A DNA stretch of 64,000 nucleotides from an uncultured Desulfovibrio sp. (lineage in GTDB: Bacteria; Desulfobacterota; Desulfovibrionia; Desulfovibrionales; Desulfovibrionaceae). The stretch spans positions 46,792-110,791 of the forward strand of contig CAJXRQ010000008.1 of NCBI GenBank assembly GCA_913060505.1, given 5' to 3'. Positions 52,121-60,769 of the stretch are shown piece after piece. Position 1 is the first letter of the stretch. Each line of letters starts with the position of its first letter. Under the pieces are notes generated by a model. That model had not been told where the DNA came from, did no database searches, and saw only the letters and a program-made list of their open reading frames with translations. The position numbers and the translations under genes were made by a program.

Positions 52121-54997
52121 ATGATTCGTGGGTTTTTGCAAGGAAAATCCATAACCAGCCGCCTTGTGGTCGGCTATTCCATCCTCTTTCTCACGGTTTT
52201 GTCTATCGTGGGAGGGGGGGCCTATTATTTTGTTCATGGCATTGTGGAAAGGGATATCCGCGAGGAACTGCGCGTCACCACGGAATCTCTGGTCAATATG
52301 GTCAAAACCGCGGCCACGGTTTCCATCAAGAACAGGCTGCGCACCATTGCGGAAAAGGATGTCGAAGGTCTGACCGCACTTCAGGCCAACGTCGAGTCCG
52401 GTGCCATAAGCCTTGAAGAAGCCAAACGCCGAGCCCGACAGGTTCTTTTGCGTCAGACTGTCGGCGATACCGGGTACGTGTATTGTCTTGACGGTTCGGG
52501 CGTTGTGCAGGTGCATCCACGGTCCCGGGTTGAGGGAACGAATGTCTCCGACCGGGATTTCGTGCGGCGCATGCAGAAGCTGAAGACGGGATACCTTGAA
52601 TATCGCTGGCAGAATCCCGGCGAGCATCAGCCCCGGGCCAAGGCGCTTTATGTAGCGTACTTCAAGCCATGGGATTGGTATGTGGCGGTGTCTTCCTATC
52701 GAGATGAATTTTCTTCTCTTGTAGATGCCGAAGATTTCAGGGCCAGCGTGTCTTCCATTCGTTTTGGAAAGTCCGGTTACACTTACGTGCTGGATTCCAG
52801 CGGAAATGCGGTAATCCATCCCACGCTCAGGGAAAACATTCTGGACATGAAAGACGCGAAGGGCGTTGCCTTTGTGCGCGAATTGGTGCGTATGAAGAAC
52901 GGTTCCTTCGTATATTCATGGAAGAATCCCGAAGAGGAGCACCCCCGGGACAAGATCGTCGTCTTTCGCTATTTGCCAGAATTTGATTGGATCGTGGGAT
53001 CATCCAGTTATCATGACGAGATTTTCGCTCCCTTGCAGACACTTGGCCTGATGTTCGCCATCAGCGGCCTGTTGGCAATGGTGTTGATAATTCCGTTGAG
53101 CACCTTGTTGGCCCAAAGCATTTCTGCCCCGTTGAAGAAACTTACGGGCATGCTCAAACTCGCAACCGATGGCGATTATTCCGTCCGGGGGCAGGATTTC
53201 ACCCAGGACGAAATCGGGCAGCTCAACAGGTGTTTCAACCAGTTCATGGATGCGTTGCAGCAGTCTCAGGAAAAACTGGACAGCGAGGTCGGGATTCGCC
53301 GGGCGGTAGAACATCAGCACATGCTTTTTGAAGAGGTCTTCCAGAACGCCTTGGAAGGAATCGTCATAACCGACTCCGACGGCCGTATCGTAACCGTAAA
53401 CCCCGCGTTTACGGCCATAACCGGATACGAAGAGCATGAAGTGGTAGGGCAGAATCCCCGCGTGCTCAAATCGGACAAGCATCCGGATGATTTTTATCGG
53501 GAAATGTGGCGTACGATTCGGGACAAGGGACGTTGGTCCGGTGAAATATGGAACCGCCGCAAGAATGGCGAGCCATATCCCGAACTCCTGTCCATCAGTG
53601 CAATCATGGAGGAGAATGGCGAGGTCGGATACTACGTATCCATGTTCCATGACCTGACCGACATGAAGCGGCAGGAAGAGGAACTGCAATATCAGCATAA
53701 CCACGACGCCCTGACAGGGCTGCCAAACCGGGCTCTGTTGCTGGACCGGCTTTCCGTGGCCATGAACCATGCCGCAAGGAACGGCGATCGGGTCGCCGTG
53801 CTGTATATTGATTTGGACAATTTTAAAAACGTGAACGATGCCATGGGACACGCCATGGGTGACTCCCTGCTGCAACAGGCTGCCGTGCGCTTCAAGCAAA
53901 CGTTGCACGAGGAAGATACCGTTGCCCGCCTGAGCGGGGACGAGTTCGTCGTTTTGCTGGAAGGGCGATTTGACGAGCACTATGCAGTAGACATGGTCAA
54001 CCAACTGCTGGCAACGCTGGAACCGCCATTTTTGCTCGGCGGCGAGGAAGCCTATATTACGGCCAGCGTGGGCATGACCTTTTACCCCGAAGACGGGTCC
54101 ACCCCGGAAACCCTGATAAAAAATGCGGATATGGCCATGTTCGGGGCCAAGGATTTGGGCAAGAACTCCTACCATGTATTCACGCGGGAAATGGACGACA
54201 GGGTCAACCGGCGCATGCAGCTGGAACGGGATATGCGCCAGGGGCTCAAGCGCGATGAATTCATGGTTTATTACCAGCCGAAAGTTGACCTGGCCAACAG
54301 CAAGATCGTGGGCATGGAGGCTTTGGTCCGTTGGGTCCGGCTTGACGGAACCGTTGTCAGTCCTGTGGATTTCATTCCTCTGGCCGAGGAAAACGGATTG
54401 ATCATCGACATCGGGGCGCGAGTTCTGGACAAGGCGTGCGCTTTTCTGCGTATTCTGGACGAAGGGGCGTACCCGGGATTGAACGTTGCCGTGAACCTGT
54501 CTCCCGAACAATTCCGTCAGGACGATCTTGTGGATATGGTTCGCCGCACCCTGTCCATTCACAAGCTCCCGCCGAACCGGCTGGATCTCGAAATTACCGA
54601 ATCCACAATCATGCGGGACATCGATGCCACCGTGTACAAGCTGAACCAGCTTGTGGACATGGGAATTCGGGTATCCATTGACGATTTCGGCACCGGCTAT
54701 TCCTCCATGTATTATCTCAAGAAGTTCCCCATCGATACGCTCAAGATCGACCAGTCGTTTGTGCGTGACATCTGCGAAGATCCCAACGATGCGAACATCG
54801 TTCAGACCATCACGGTCATGGCCGACAATCTTGGTATGAAGGTTGTGGCTGAAGGTGTTGAAACCGAAGAACAGCGGGAGCTTCTGACTTCGTTCGGTTG
54901 CCAGCAGGTGCAGGGTTTCCTGTATAGCCCGCCGTTGCCCGCACCGGGATTCGAAGAATATCTCCTGAAGTTTGTCGAAGATAGCCGAAAGGATTAA
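52121..54997 (+). CDS. Membrane Cache-HAMP-PAS-GGDEF-EAL cyclic-di-GMP protein
   Basis: A 958-residue signalling protein. TM1 ~12-35, an extracellular double Cache-like region (~40-305, with repeated GDTGYVYCLD and GKSGYTYVLDSSG blocks), TM2 ~308-328, HAMP to ~385, PAS ~400-525, GGDEF ~530-690 and EAL ~705-945. The cyclase motif reads SGDEF at ~605 rather than GGDEF, which is often still active. The EAL domain keeps MEALVRW (Glu ~733), NLSPEQFRQ, LEITEST, DDFGTGYSS and KIDQSFV, so phosphodiesterase activity is likely. AAGGTG precedes the ATG. Confidence 0.93.
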   Translation: MIRGFLQGKSITSRLVVGYSILFLTVLSIVGGGAYYFVHGIVERDIREELRVTTESLVNMVKTAATVSIKNRLRTIAEKDVEGLTALQANVESGAISLEEAKRRARQVLLRQTVGDTGYVYCLDGSGVVQVHPRSRVEGTNVSDRDFVRRMQKLKTGYLEYRWQNPGEHQPRAKALYVAYFKPWDWYVAVSSYRDEFSSLVDAEDFRASVSSIRFGKSGYTYVLDSSGNAVIHPTLRENILDMKDAKGVAFVRELVRMKNGSFVYSWKNPEEEHPRDKIVVFRYLPEFDWIVGSSSYHDEIFAPLQTLGLMFAISGLLAMVLIIPLSTLLAQSISAPLKKLTGMLKLATDGDYSVRGQDFTQDEIGQLNRCFNQFMDALQQSQEKLDSEVGIRRAVEHQHMLFEEVFQNALEGIVITDSDGRIVTVNPAFTAITGYEEHEVVGQNPRVLKSDKHPDDFYREMWRTIRDKGRWSGEIWNRRKNGEPYPELLSISAIMEENGEVGYYVSMFHDLTDMKRQEEELQYQHNHDALTGLPNRALLLDRLSVAMNHAARNGDRVAVLYIDLDNFKNVNDAMGHAMGDSLLQQAAVRFKQTLHEEDTVARLSGDEFVVLLEGRFDEHYAVDMVNQLLATLEPPFLLGGEEAYITASVGMTFYPEDGSTPETLIKNADMAMFGAKDLGKNSYHVFTREMDDRVNRRMQLERDMRQGLKRDEFMVYYQPKVDLANSKIVGMEALVRWVRLDGTVVSPVDFIPLAEENGLIIDIGARVLDKACAFLRILDEGAYPGLNVAVNLSPEQFRQDDLVDMVRRTLSIHKLPPNRLDLEITESTIMRDIDATVYKLNQLVDMGIRVSIDDFGTGYSSMYYLKKFPIDTLKIDQSFVRDICEDPNDANIVQTITVMADNLGMKVVAEGVETEEQRELLTSFGCQQVQGFLYSPPLPAPGFEEYLLKFVEDSRKD

Positions 54998-55126
54998 GAT
55001 TGCGGTTAGCTGTCGAACATATCGTGAATAGTCGAACCGTGCCCCTGTGCCCCAGGAGTTGAAGAAGAGAACCGGGGAAGGCTTGCAACTGTATTCAAGC
55101 TGACAACCCCGAAACAGGGAGGCAAC

Positions 55127-55867
55127 ATGAAGATCGTCAGATTTGATCGTGATGGGCAAGGCATATGGGGCGTTGTGGAAGATTCGACTGTCCGCGTCAT
55201 GGGCGCCGGGTTCAAGCCTTCCAATGAAGTTTTGTCTCTTTCCGATGTCTCCCTGCTGCCGCCCTGCGTACCGACCAAGGCCGTGTGTGCTGGACTCAAT
55301 TATCGGGAACATGCCCTTGAGTTGTCCATGGATATCCCCGAAGAACCAATTATTTTCCTGAAACCGCCGTCCTGCCTGTGCGAGCCCGGCGGGGTAATCC
55401 GTTATCCTTCCATGACCCGCAACCTGCATTACGAAGCGGAATTGGCCATCGTCATCGGCGTGCTTGCCAGGGATGTTCCCGAAAGTGAAGCGCACAAGCA
55501 CATTCTCGGCTACACTTGCGCAAACGACGTGACCGCTCGCGACCTGCAAACCAAAGACGGGCAGTGGACCCGTGCCAAGTCGTTTGACACTTTTCTGCCG
55601 CTCGGACCTTGCATTGAAACCGAACTCGACACGGCAAACGCGGCCATCTCCCTGCGATTGAACGGGGAAACCAAACAACATTCCACTACCGCGGATCTCA
55701 TCTTTTCGATCCCCTATCTGGTATCCTTTGTTTCCCGGGTCATGACCCTTATTCCCGGCGACGTCATACTGACCGGTACGCCTTCGGGTATTGGTCCCAT
55801 GGAAGTGGGAGATCTGGTCGAAGTAGATATTGACGGAATCGGCATCCTGAAAAATACAGTGGGGTAA
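55127..55867 (+). CDS. Fumarylacetoacetate hydrolase-family protein
   Basis: A 246-residue FAH-fold enzyme. VCAGLNYREHALEL and the metal-binding pattern LHYEAELAIVIG (E-x-E) with a later Asp in YTCANDVTARDLQ are characteristic; SFDTFLPLGP and DVILTGTPSGIGPMEVGD complete the family core. Members include acylpyruvate hydrolases, oxaloacetate decarboxylases and 2-hydroxyhepta-diene-dioate isomerases; an oxaloacetate- or acylpyruvate-acting enzyme is the default guess. GGGAGG precedes the ATG. It is followed by a hairpin. Confidence 0.9.
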   Translation: MKIVRFDRDGQGIWGVVEDSTVRVMGAGFKPSNEVLSLSDVSLLPPCVPTKAVCAGLNYREHALELSMDIPEEPIIFLKPPSCLCEPGGVIRYPSMTRNLHYEAELAIVIGVLARDVPESEAHKHILGYTCANDVTARDLQTKDGQWTRAKSFDTFLPLGPCIETELDTANAAISLRLNGETKQHSTTADLIFSIPYLVSFVSRVMTLIPGDVILTGTPSGIGPMEVGDLVEVDIDGIGILKNTVG

Positions 55868-55934
55868 GCAGCCTGTGACGGAGCCGTCGAGAAACGTCCG
55901 CGATCTGTTTTTACCTTACTTCAGAATGTAACGG

Positions 55935-55975
55935 GCACCCATGACCAACAGATACAGACTGTCGATCACGGGTGC
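55935..55975 (+). terminator. Probable terminator between the FAH-family and MATE genes
   Basis: GCACCC-A-TGA / TCA-C-GGGTGC stem with one mismatch and a 21-base loop, followed by TCTGATTGTTTTCC. Confidence 0.5.
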
Positions 55976-55999
55976 TCTGATTGTTTTCCTGGATTGTCT

Positions 56000-57385
56000 T
56001 TACATTCCGTGCTCGGAGGCAAGCTCCGCTGTTTTCATGGCCAAGCCATTCAGGGACTTTTTCAATGGAACAAAGAGCAGAACTACGAGAATGAACGAGA
56101 GCGTTTCTGCAACCGGTTGAGCGTAAATCACGCCGTTCATGCCGAAGATTCGGGGCAGAATCAGGATGGCCGGGATAAAGAAGATTCCCTGCCTGCTCAT
56201 GTTCAGCACCATTCCCTCCAGACCTTTCCCCAGAGCGAGGAAAATCGTGGAATAGACCATGAAAAGGCCAAACAGGATGAAGACGAGTCCGTTATACATG
56301 AGGACTTTTCCTCCAATATGTACAATGGTTGCATCTCCGTGGCTGAAGAGCACCATGATCTCCTGATTGAAAAAGCAAAGGGCCATCGTTACGATAGCGC
56401 AATACGCGAAGGTCCACTGTAGTGCGGTTCGCGTGCACTGTTTGAGGCGCCCATAGTCGGCAGCGCCATAACTGTATCCTACTATCGGCTGAAATCCTTT
56501 GACAAAACCAAAAATAACGAAAGAAGCCAGAGCCAGTATCCTGAGTGCGACTCCGACGCTGGCCACAGCTGCGTCACCGTACTGGCTGACTGCGGTATTG
56601 GTCATTCCCATGGACAGGCCGGAAAGAAGCTGAAAGGCGAACATTTGAAGGCCGATTTTCAGTATGTCCAGCTGGATGCGTTTTTCAAAGGATACGTGTC
56701 CAAAGGCTATTTTGACATTCGTTTTGGCGCTGGCGAAATACCAGATGAATATGGCAAGCATTGAAATCTGGGATATGGCCGTTGCAATGGCGGCTCCGGA
56801 AACGCCAAGCCTGAAAACGAAAATGAATATTGGGTCCAGAACGATATTCAGGATTCCGCCAAAGAGCATAACGAGCATCGACATCCTCGATGCCCCCTCG
56901 GAAATGATGATGCTGTTGATCGTGATGTAGCATATGCTGACAGTGGAGAAGAGCATGTAAACGGAGAAGTACTTTTTGGCGTATGGAAGGATGGTTTCCG
57001 ATGCACCCAGGTATACCAGTATGTCTTCCATGAAGAAAAATGATGCGGCCGTAATGACGATACCCGCGATAACGCCTGAAAACATGGCTGACGAGGCGGT
57101 TTTGTTTGCCCCGGTCATGTTGCCCCCGCCAATGTAACGGGAGATGCACGAGCCTGCGCCTATTCCGTATGTCAGCCCCAGGCCGATGACGACCATCACA
57201 ACAGGGAAGACGATGGAAACGGCAGCCATCTGGCTGGAACCGAGCCAACTGATGAAATAGGCGTCCACAACGTTGTACAGGGCCGAGATCAACATTCCAA
57301 TGATGGCCGGAAGTCCCAGCTTTAAAAGTGCTGTTGAGACTTTCTCTTCACTCAAAACCCGCATTCTTTCCTGTTTTGCATCCAT
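56000..57385 (-). CDS. MATE-family multidrug efflux transporter
   Basis: A 461-residue membrane antiporter with two MatE halves and twelve helices. Family blocks are LGLPAIIGMLISALYNVVDA at the start of the first half and LKIGLQMFAFQLLSGLSMGM at the start of the second, with PIVGYSYGAADYGRLKQ. The start at 57385 (MDAKQERMRV) has GGGGAAG upstream. A CGTATAG-N3-CTATACG palindrome lies 32 bases before it and the marR gene is directly upstream on the same strand, so it is probably a MarR-controlled pump of toxic compounds or cationic drugs. Confidence 0.93.
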   Translation of the reverse strand: MDAKQERMRVLSEEKVSTALLKLGLPAIIGMLISALYNVVDAYFISWLGSSQMAAVSIVFPVVMVVIGLGLTYGIGAGSCISRYIGGGNMTGANKTASSAMFSGVIAGIVITAASFFFMEDILVYLGASETILPYAKKYFSVYMLFSTVSICYITINSIIISEGASRMSMLVMLFGGILNIVLDPIFIFVFRLGVSGAAIATAISQISMLAIFIWYFASAKTNVKIAFGHVSFEKRIQLDILKIGLQMFAFQLLSGLSMGMTNTAVSQYGDAAVASVGVALRILALASFVIFGFVKGFQPIVGYSYGAADYGRLKQCTRTALQWTFAYCAIVTMALCFFNQEIMVLFSHGDATIVHIGGKVLMYNGLVFILFGLFMVYSTIFLALGKGLEGMVLNMSRQGIFFIPAILILPRIFGMNGVIYAQPVAETLSFILVVLLFVPLKKSLNGLAMKTAELASEHGM

Positions 57386-57416
57386 GGTACTTCCCCGGGT
57401 TATTGTTTGCAATAAA

Positions 57417-57433
57417 CGTATAGCAGCTATACG
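57417..57433. promoter_or_regulatory. MarR operator copy before the MATE gene
   Basis: CGTATAG-CAG-CTATACG, a perfect 7-3-7 palindrome 32 bases before the pump start and identical in both arms to the copy before marR. Confidence 0.85.
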
Positions 57434-57447
57434 TTTAAGATAAAAAA

Positions 57448-57909
57448 TTATTCTTCAAGGGCTTCGATTTCCTGCGCCATGGTGCGCAGAAAGTTCTTGA
57501 GAAACAGAACGTTTTCCTCCGGTTCGTCTTTCAACAGGCGATTGACTCTTTCCTCGAATTCCAGATGAAGGCGCGCATGGTGTTCATATGCCACCTGGCC
57601 CTTTTCCGTCAGCCCCAACAGCAGCTTCGTCTTGTTTTCCGGATCGCGCTGCCGGGTGATCATGCCTTTTTTGCCCAGCTTCTGAACAAGTTGCGAGATG
57701 GCTCCCTTGGTGACGCCGAATTTTTGCGCCAAACCCGCAACGTGCAGTCCCGGATTCTCCCGAATGGCAACTACCAGGTGTATCTCTGCTTCGAAAAGCC
57801 GTGTGTTCGTACCGTAAAAGCAGATCTTTCGGTCATAGTCGAAGAGCAGCCACGCCACACGCAACAGCTGGTAACTGATACCGGATTCCTCTTTGCTGCG
57901 AACCAACAT
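57448..57909 (-). CDS. MarR-family transcriptional repressor
   Basis: A 153-residue regulator. The winged helix-turn-helix spans ~45-110: EIHLVVAIRENPGLHVAGLA, FGVTKGAISQLVQKLGKKG for the recognition helix, and ITRQRDPENKTKLLLGLTEK for the wing. Terminal helices form the dimer. A perfect palindrome lies 9 bases before its ATG and an identical-arm copy precedes the MATE gene, so it represses itself and the pump. The effector is unknown. Confidence 0.93.
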   Translation of the reverse strand: MLVRSKEESGISYQLLRVAWLLFDYDRKICFYGTNTRLFEAEIHLVVAIRENPGLHVAGLAQKFGVTKGAISQLVQKLGKKGMITRQRDPENKTKLLLGLTEKGQVAYEHHARLHLEFEERVNRLLKDEPEENVLFLKNFLRTMAQEIEALEE

Positions 57910-57917
57910 GGCAAAAG

Positions 57918-57934
57918 CGTATAGTCGCTATACG
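57918..57934. promoter_or_regulatory. MarR operator copy before marR
   Basis: CGTATAG-TCG-CTATACG, a perfect 7-3-7 palindrome starting 9 bases upstream of the marR ATG, so a bound repressor would block its own transcription. Confidence 0.85.
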
Positions 57935-57994
57935 GTGTTGTCAAGCAGTGCCGGTCAGTTTATTTTTGCGCCATGGAACAATCTTCACCACGGC

Positions 57995-58070
57995 AGGGAG
58001 GGTGATAGCCGATTGTATTATGTGTCACGAATCCAGCCAAGGGCGTGACGCGATTGGCAGAGAATTCCCT
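57995..58070 (+). ncRNA. Possible structured leader of the methyltransferase-radical SAM operon
   Basis: Three nested pairings, AGGGA / TCCCT (57995-57999, 58066-58070), GCC / GGC (58008-58010, 58056-58058) and GTCACG / CGTGAC (58024-58029, 58044-58049), close a 76-base element 94 bases before the methyltransferase start. I do not recognise a known riboswitch; it lacks a cobalamin box. The middle pairing is short and the whole may be chance. Confidence 0.3.
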
Positions 58071-58163
58071 ATGGTCTATAGCAAAATTTAATCTGGATTC
58101 TTGGATCGTTTCTCATACTTTTGAAAATTCGTTGCCATCCCGATTTGAAAAGGAGGATTGTTC

Positions 58164-58793
58164 ATGGCCATTCCCGAAAAGGAAAAAGATTTTTACAAGT
58201 ACACCAAAGACCATCGTTTTGCTGCGATGTATCCTCTGCTGGCCAAGGAAATAGTCAATAAATACAAGATGAACAAGGGCGTGTGTCTGGATATAGGCAC
58301 AGGGAGCGGCGCTCTTTCCATTGAGTTGGCGAAGCTTTCCGACTTTGAAATAATCGCTTTGGACTCCGAGCCGGAGGCCATAGATATGGCCAGGGAGAAT
58401 TGCACCATGCACGGCGTGAAAGCGGACCGTATCCGCTTTGTCGAGGGTGTGGTAGAGGAAATGCCCCTGCCGGATGAGAGCGTGGACCTGATTCTCAGTC
58501 GTGGTTCGATTCCGTTCTGGAAGAACCATGTTCCGGCCTTCAGGGAAATAGTACGGGTATTGGCTCCCGGAGGCGAAGCCATGGTCGGCTGCGGATTCAG
58601 CCGTTACCAAACGCTCGAGGAAGTCGAGGTGATGCGTCCGAAGTGGAGTCCTGACGTTAAAGACGAACGCACCAGCTGGAAAAAAGGCGGCTTTCTCGTG
58701 GACACATTGCGTGCGGCAGGCGTGAAGGAATACAATATTGTCGACGACGGCTACGGCACGTGGGTGGAAATCCATAAGTCCGGGGAGCGTTGA
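58164..58793 (+). CDS. Class I SAM-dependent methyltransferase
   Basis: A 209-residue enzyme. Motif I is VCLDIGTGSGALSIELAKL near residue 35, motif II IIALDSEPEAIDMARENC, and the strand-4 region is PLPDESVDLILSRGSIPFWK, then a VRVLAPGGEAMVGCG block: a UbiE/Methyltransf_11-type fold. AGGAGG lies 7 bases before the ATG. The radical SAM-BtuF-like gene begins 2 bases after its stop, so the two are translationally coupled and probably modify the same molecule. The substrate is unknown. Confidence 0.88.
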   Translation: MAIPEKEKDFYKYTKDHRFAAMYPLLAKEIVNKYKMNKGVCLDIGTGSGALSIELAKLSDFEIIALDSEPEAIDMARENCTMHGVKADRIRFVEGVVEEMPLPDESVDLILSRGSIPFWKNHVPAFREIVRVLAPGGEAMVGCGFSRYQTLEEVEVMRPKWSPDVKDERTSWKKGGFLVDTLRAAGVKEYNIVDDGYGTWVEIHKSGER

Positions 58794-58795
58794 CG

Positions 58796-60622
58796 ATGAG
58801 CGGCAATCCTCTGGTTTCGTCCTGCCACGTTTGTGAAAATGCCTGTTCCCTCCCCGTAGGCGGTACAGGACGTTGCGGCCGCTATACGAACAGGGACGGC
58901 AGTGTTTCGGAGGTGTATCCGAACCGATATCTTCTGACGTGTCCTATTCGGATCGAGACCATGCCCATGCTTCATTTTCATCCGGGGGCGCGTTTCCTTC
59001 AAGTCAGTACCGTCGGCTGCAATTTCAATTGTCCCGGATGCATTTCCGCGGTGATTGTCCGGGAGATGGACCCCCGAAGCGCAGCGCTGCATCAGTATTC
59101 CCCCGAGCAGATTGTCGAAAAGGCGATTGCCAACAGGTGCAAGGGAATCGCGTTTCTGATGAACGATCCTCTTGCGGCGTTTGAAACGTTTCTTGCCGTG
59201 GCGACTTTGGCCAAGGCAAAGGGATTGTATGTGGGATGTTCTTCCAACGGCTACTTCTCCGAGTCCTCCGTTGAAAGGCTATTGTCGGTTTTGGACTTCG
59301 TCAATATCGGCATCAAAGGGCTTTCGGACGAAAGCTACCATGTTTGCTCTGGTTTCAAAGGCGTTGCCCCTGTGTTGCGTAACATCAAGATGCTGCACGA
59401 AGGCGGTGTCCATATTGAACTTGCCTGTATTCATAAAAGGAATAACAGCCGGGAACTGTTGGAGTTGTGTTCCATCGTGCGCGAAATATCGCCGACCATC
59501 CCATTGCAGGTCATGCGTTTTATCCCGTTGGAAGGTGCCAACCCGGCATTGGAGCCGCGTATTCGGGAGACCGAAGCGCTTGGCAGAAAAATGCGGGATG
59601 TTGTGCCCCATGTGTACATATTCAATTCCCCCGGAACGGCGGATCTGAACACAGTGTGTCCTCACTGTGGGAAGATTGTCCTTTGCCGTGATTTTTATGG
59701 TCCCATGGGCGCACGCCTCAAAAGTGGGCCTGAGCGAAATTCCGGGCCGGTAGCATGCCCTGACTGTGGTCATACGCTTGATGTCCGTGGCGGGGCCAGC
59801 TTTTCCGATTTCAGCGAAAAGGATTTTCAGGGGGGCTATCCCTTTACACGGGCCCTTGAAATCGTCGAATCCGTTCTCATCGCCATAGGTGTCGCTGACA
59901 AGTCGGACGTCGTCCATGTGTGGGAGCATCTGCTTTGCAATAAAAAGATGCATGATCTTCATCATGACATACAGCGGGTGGACAAATATATCCGAATGGT
60001 CCGTTTCTTCGGTTCACTGGTGAGGCGTGAACAACCAGCCGACATGCTGGCGTCCTATCTGGAAGAAAAAGTAGCGATGGTTCGTGCCGCCTGCAAGTGG
60101 CAGGTCACTCGCCCGCGCGTGTATTACGCCATGGGCAAGCCACAGTTCTGCATCAAGGGTGGACGTTTCGAAAATCATCTTGTGGAGCTTTGCAACGGTA
60201 TAAGCGTGAATCGGGAAATCGAGGTTCACGGCAGGCCGGGCATGAGCATCAGTCTGAAAACTCTGAAAGCATTGAACCCCGACATTATTTTCATTTCCGC
60301 CTTCCTTTCGAATTCGCCCGAAGATTTTTACAATGAATGTGTGGAAAAAGGTTTGGATGTGGCTGCTGTGCGGAACAAACGTATTCATACCGCACCGATA
60401 CCGAGTAGTGATTTCGGCGGTCCGAAATGGATATTGGGCCTGATGAATGTTGCCAATGAAATGTACCCGGACACGTGTTCGTTCGACATCGGGAAGGAGG
60501 CTGCGGCGTTTTACGAACGATTTTACGGGACTTCGTTCAATGCGGATGAAGTCAACAGGTCGTTTGGAAAGCCTGATGCCGCATGGAAATGGAAAGGGAA
60601 CAAGGCGCAAGCTGCTTGCTGA
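58796..60622 (+). CDS. Radical SAM (AmmeMemoRadiSam-like) - zinc ribbon - BtuF/FepB-like chimera
   Basis: A 608-residue chimera without signal peptide. Residues 10-27 carry CHVCENACSLPVGGTGRC, the Cys cluster seen before the radical SAM core of AmmeMemoRadiSam (AmrS-like) proteins; HPGARFLQVSTVGCNFNCPG follows, with SAM-cluster cysteines C75, C79, C82. A zinc ribbon (CPHC ~288, CPDC ~321) comes next. From ~435 to ~590 the sequence matches the PF01497 periplasmic-binding fold of vitamin B12/siderophore transporters: RPRVYYAMGKPQ, ISLKTLKALNPDIIFISAFL, RNKRIHTAPIPSSDFGGPKW and a YPDTCSFDIGKEAAAFYERF ending. Such a binding domain fused to a cytoplasmic enzyme is odd; a corrinoid or metal complex substrate is inferred. 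The ATG at 58796 has GGAG upstream. Confidence 0.85.
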   Translation: MSGNPLVSSCHVCENACSLPVGGTGRCGRYTNRDGSVSEVYPNRYLLTCPIRIETMPMLHFHPGARFLQVSTVGCNFNCPGCISAVIVREMDPRSAALHQYSPEQIVEKAIANRCKGIAFLMNDPLAAFETFLAVATLAKAKGLYVGCSSNGYFSESSVERLLSVLDFVNIGIKGLSDESYHVCSGFKGVAPVLRNIKMLHEGGVHIELACIHKRNNSRELLELCSIVREISPTIPLQVMRFIPLEGANPALEPRIRETEALGRKMRDVVPHVYIFNSPGTADLNTVCPHCGKIVLCRDFYGPMGARLKSGPERNSGPVACPDCGHTLDVRGGASFSDFSEKDFQGGYPFTRALEIVESVLIAIGVADKSDVVHVWEHLLCNKKMHDLHHDIQRVDKYIRMVRFFGSLVRREQPADMLASYLEEKVAMVRAACKWQVTRPRVYYAMGKPQFCIKGGRFENHLVELCNGISVNREIEVHGRPGMSISLKTLKALNPDIIFISAFLSNSPEDFYNECVEKGLDVAAVRNKRIHTAPIPSSDFGGPKWILGLMNVANEMYPDTCSFDIGKEAAAFYERFYGTSFNADEVNRSFGKPDAAWKWKGNKAQAAC

Positions 60623-60709
60623 ATTTGTCCGTTACATCAGCACACAAGGGCATTTCGCCAAGTCCGCTGTTTCCAGTTGTTTCGCTGTTCAAGTGAACAA
60701 CAAACAGGA

Positions 60710-60745
60710 GAACACCCCCGACCACATACGCGGTCAGGGGTGTTC
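60710..60745. terminator. Hairpin between convergent radical SAM and PLP-enzyme genes
   Basis: GAACACCCC-C-GACC / GGTC-A-GGGGTGTTC with an 8-base loop and one mismatch. No long T-run on the plus strand; on the minus strand TCCTGTTTGTTG follows. Confidence 0.7.
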
Positions 60746-60769
60746 GATTATCGGTAACTGTCTGTTAAG

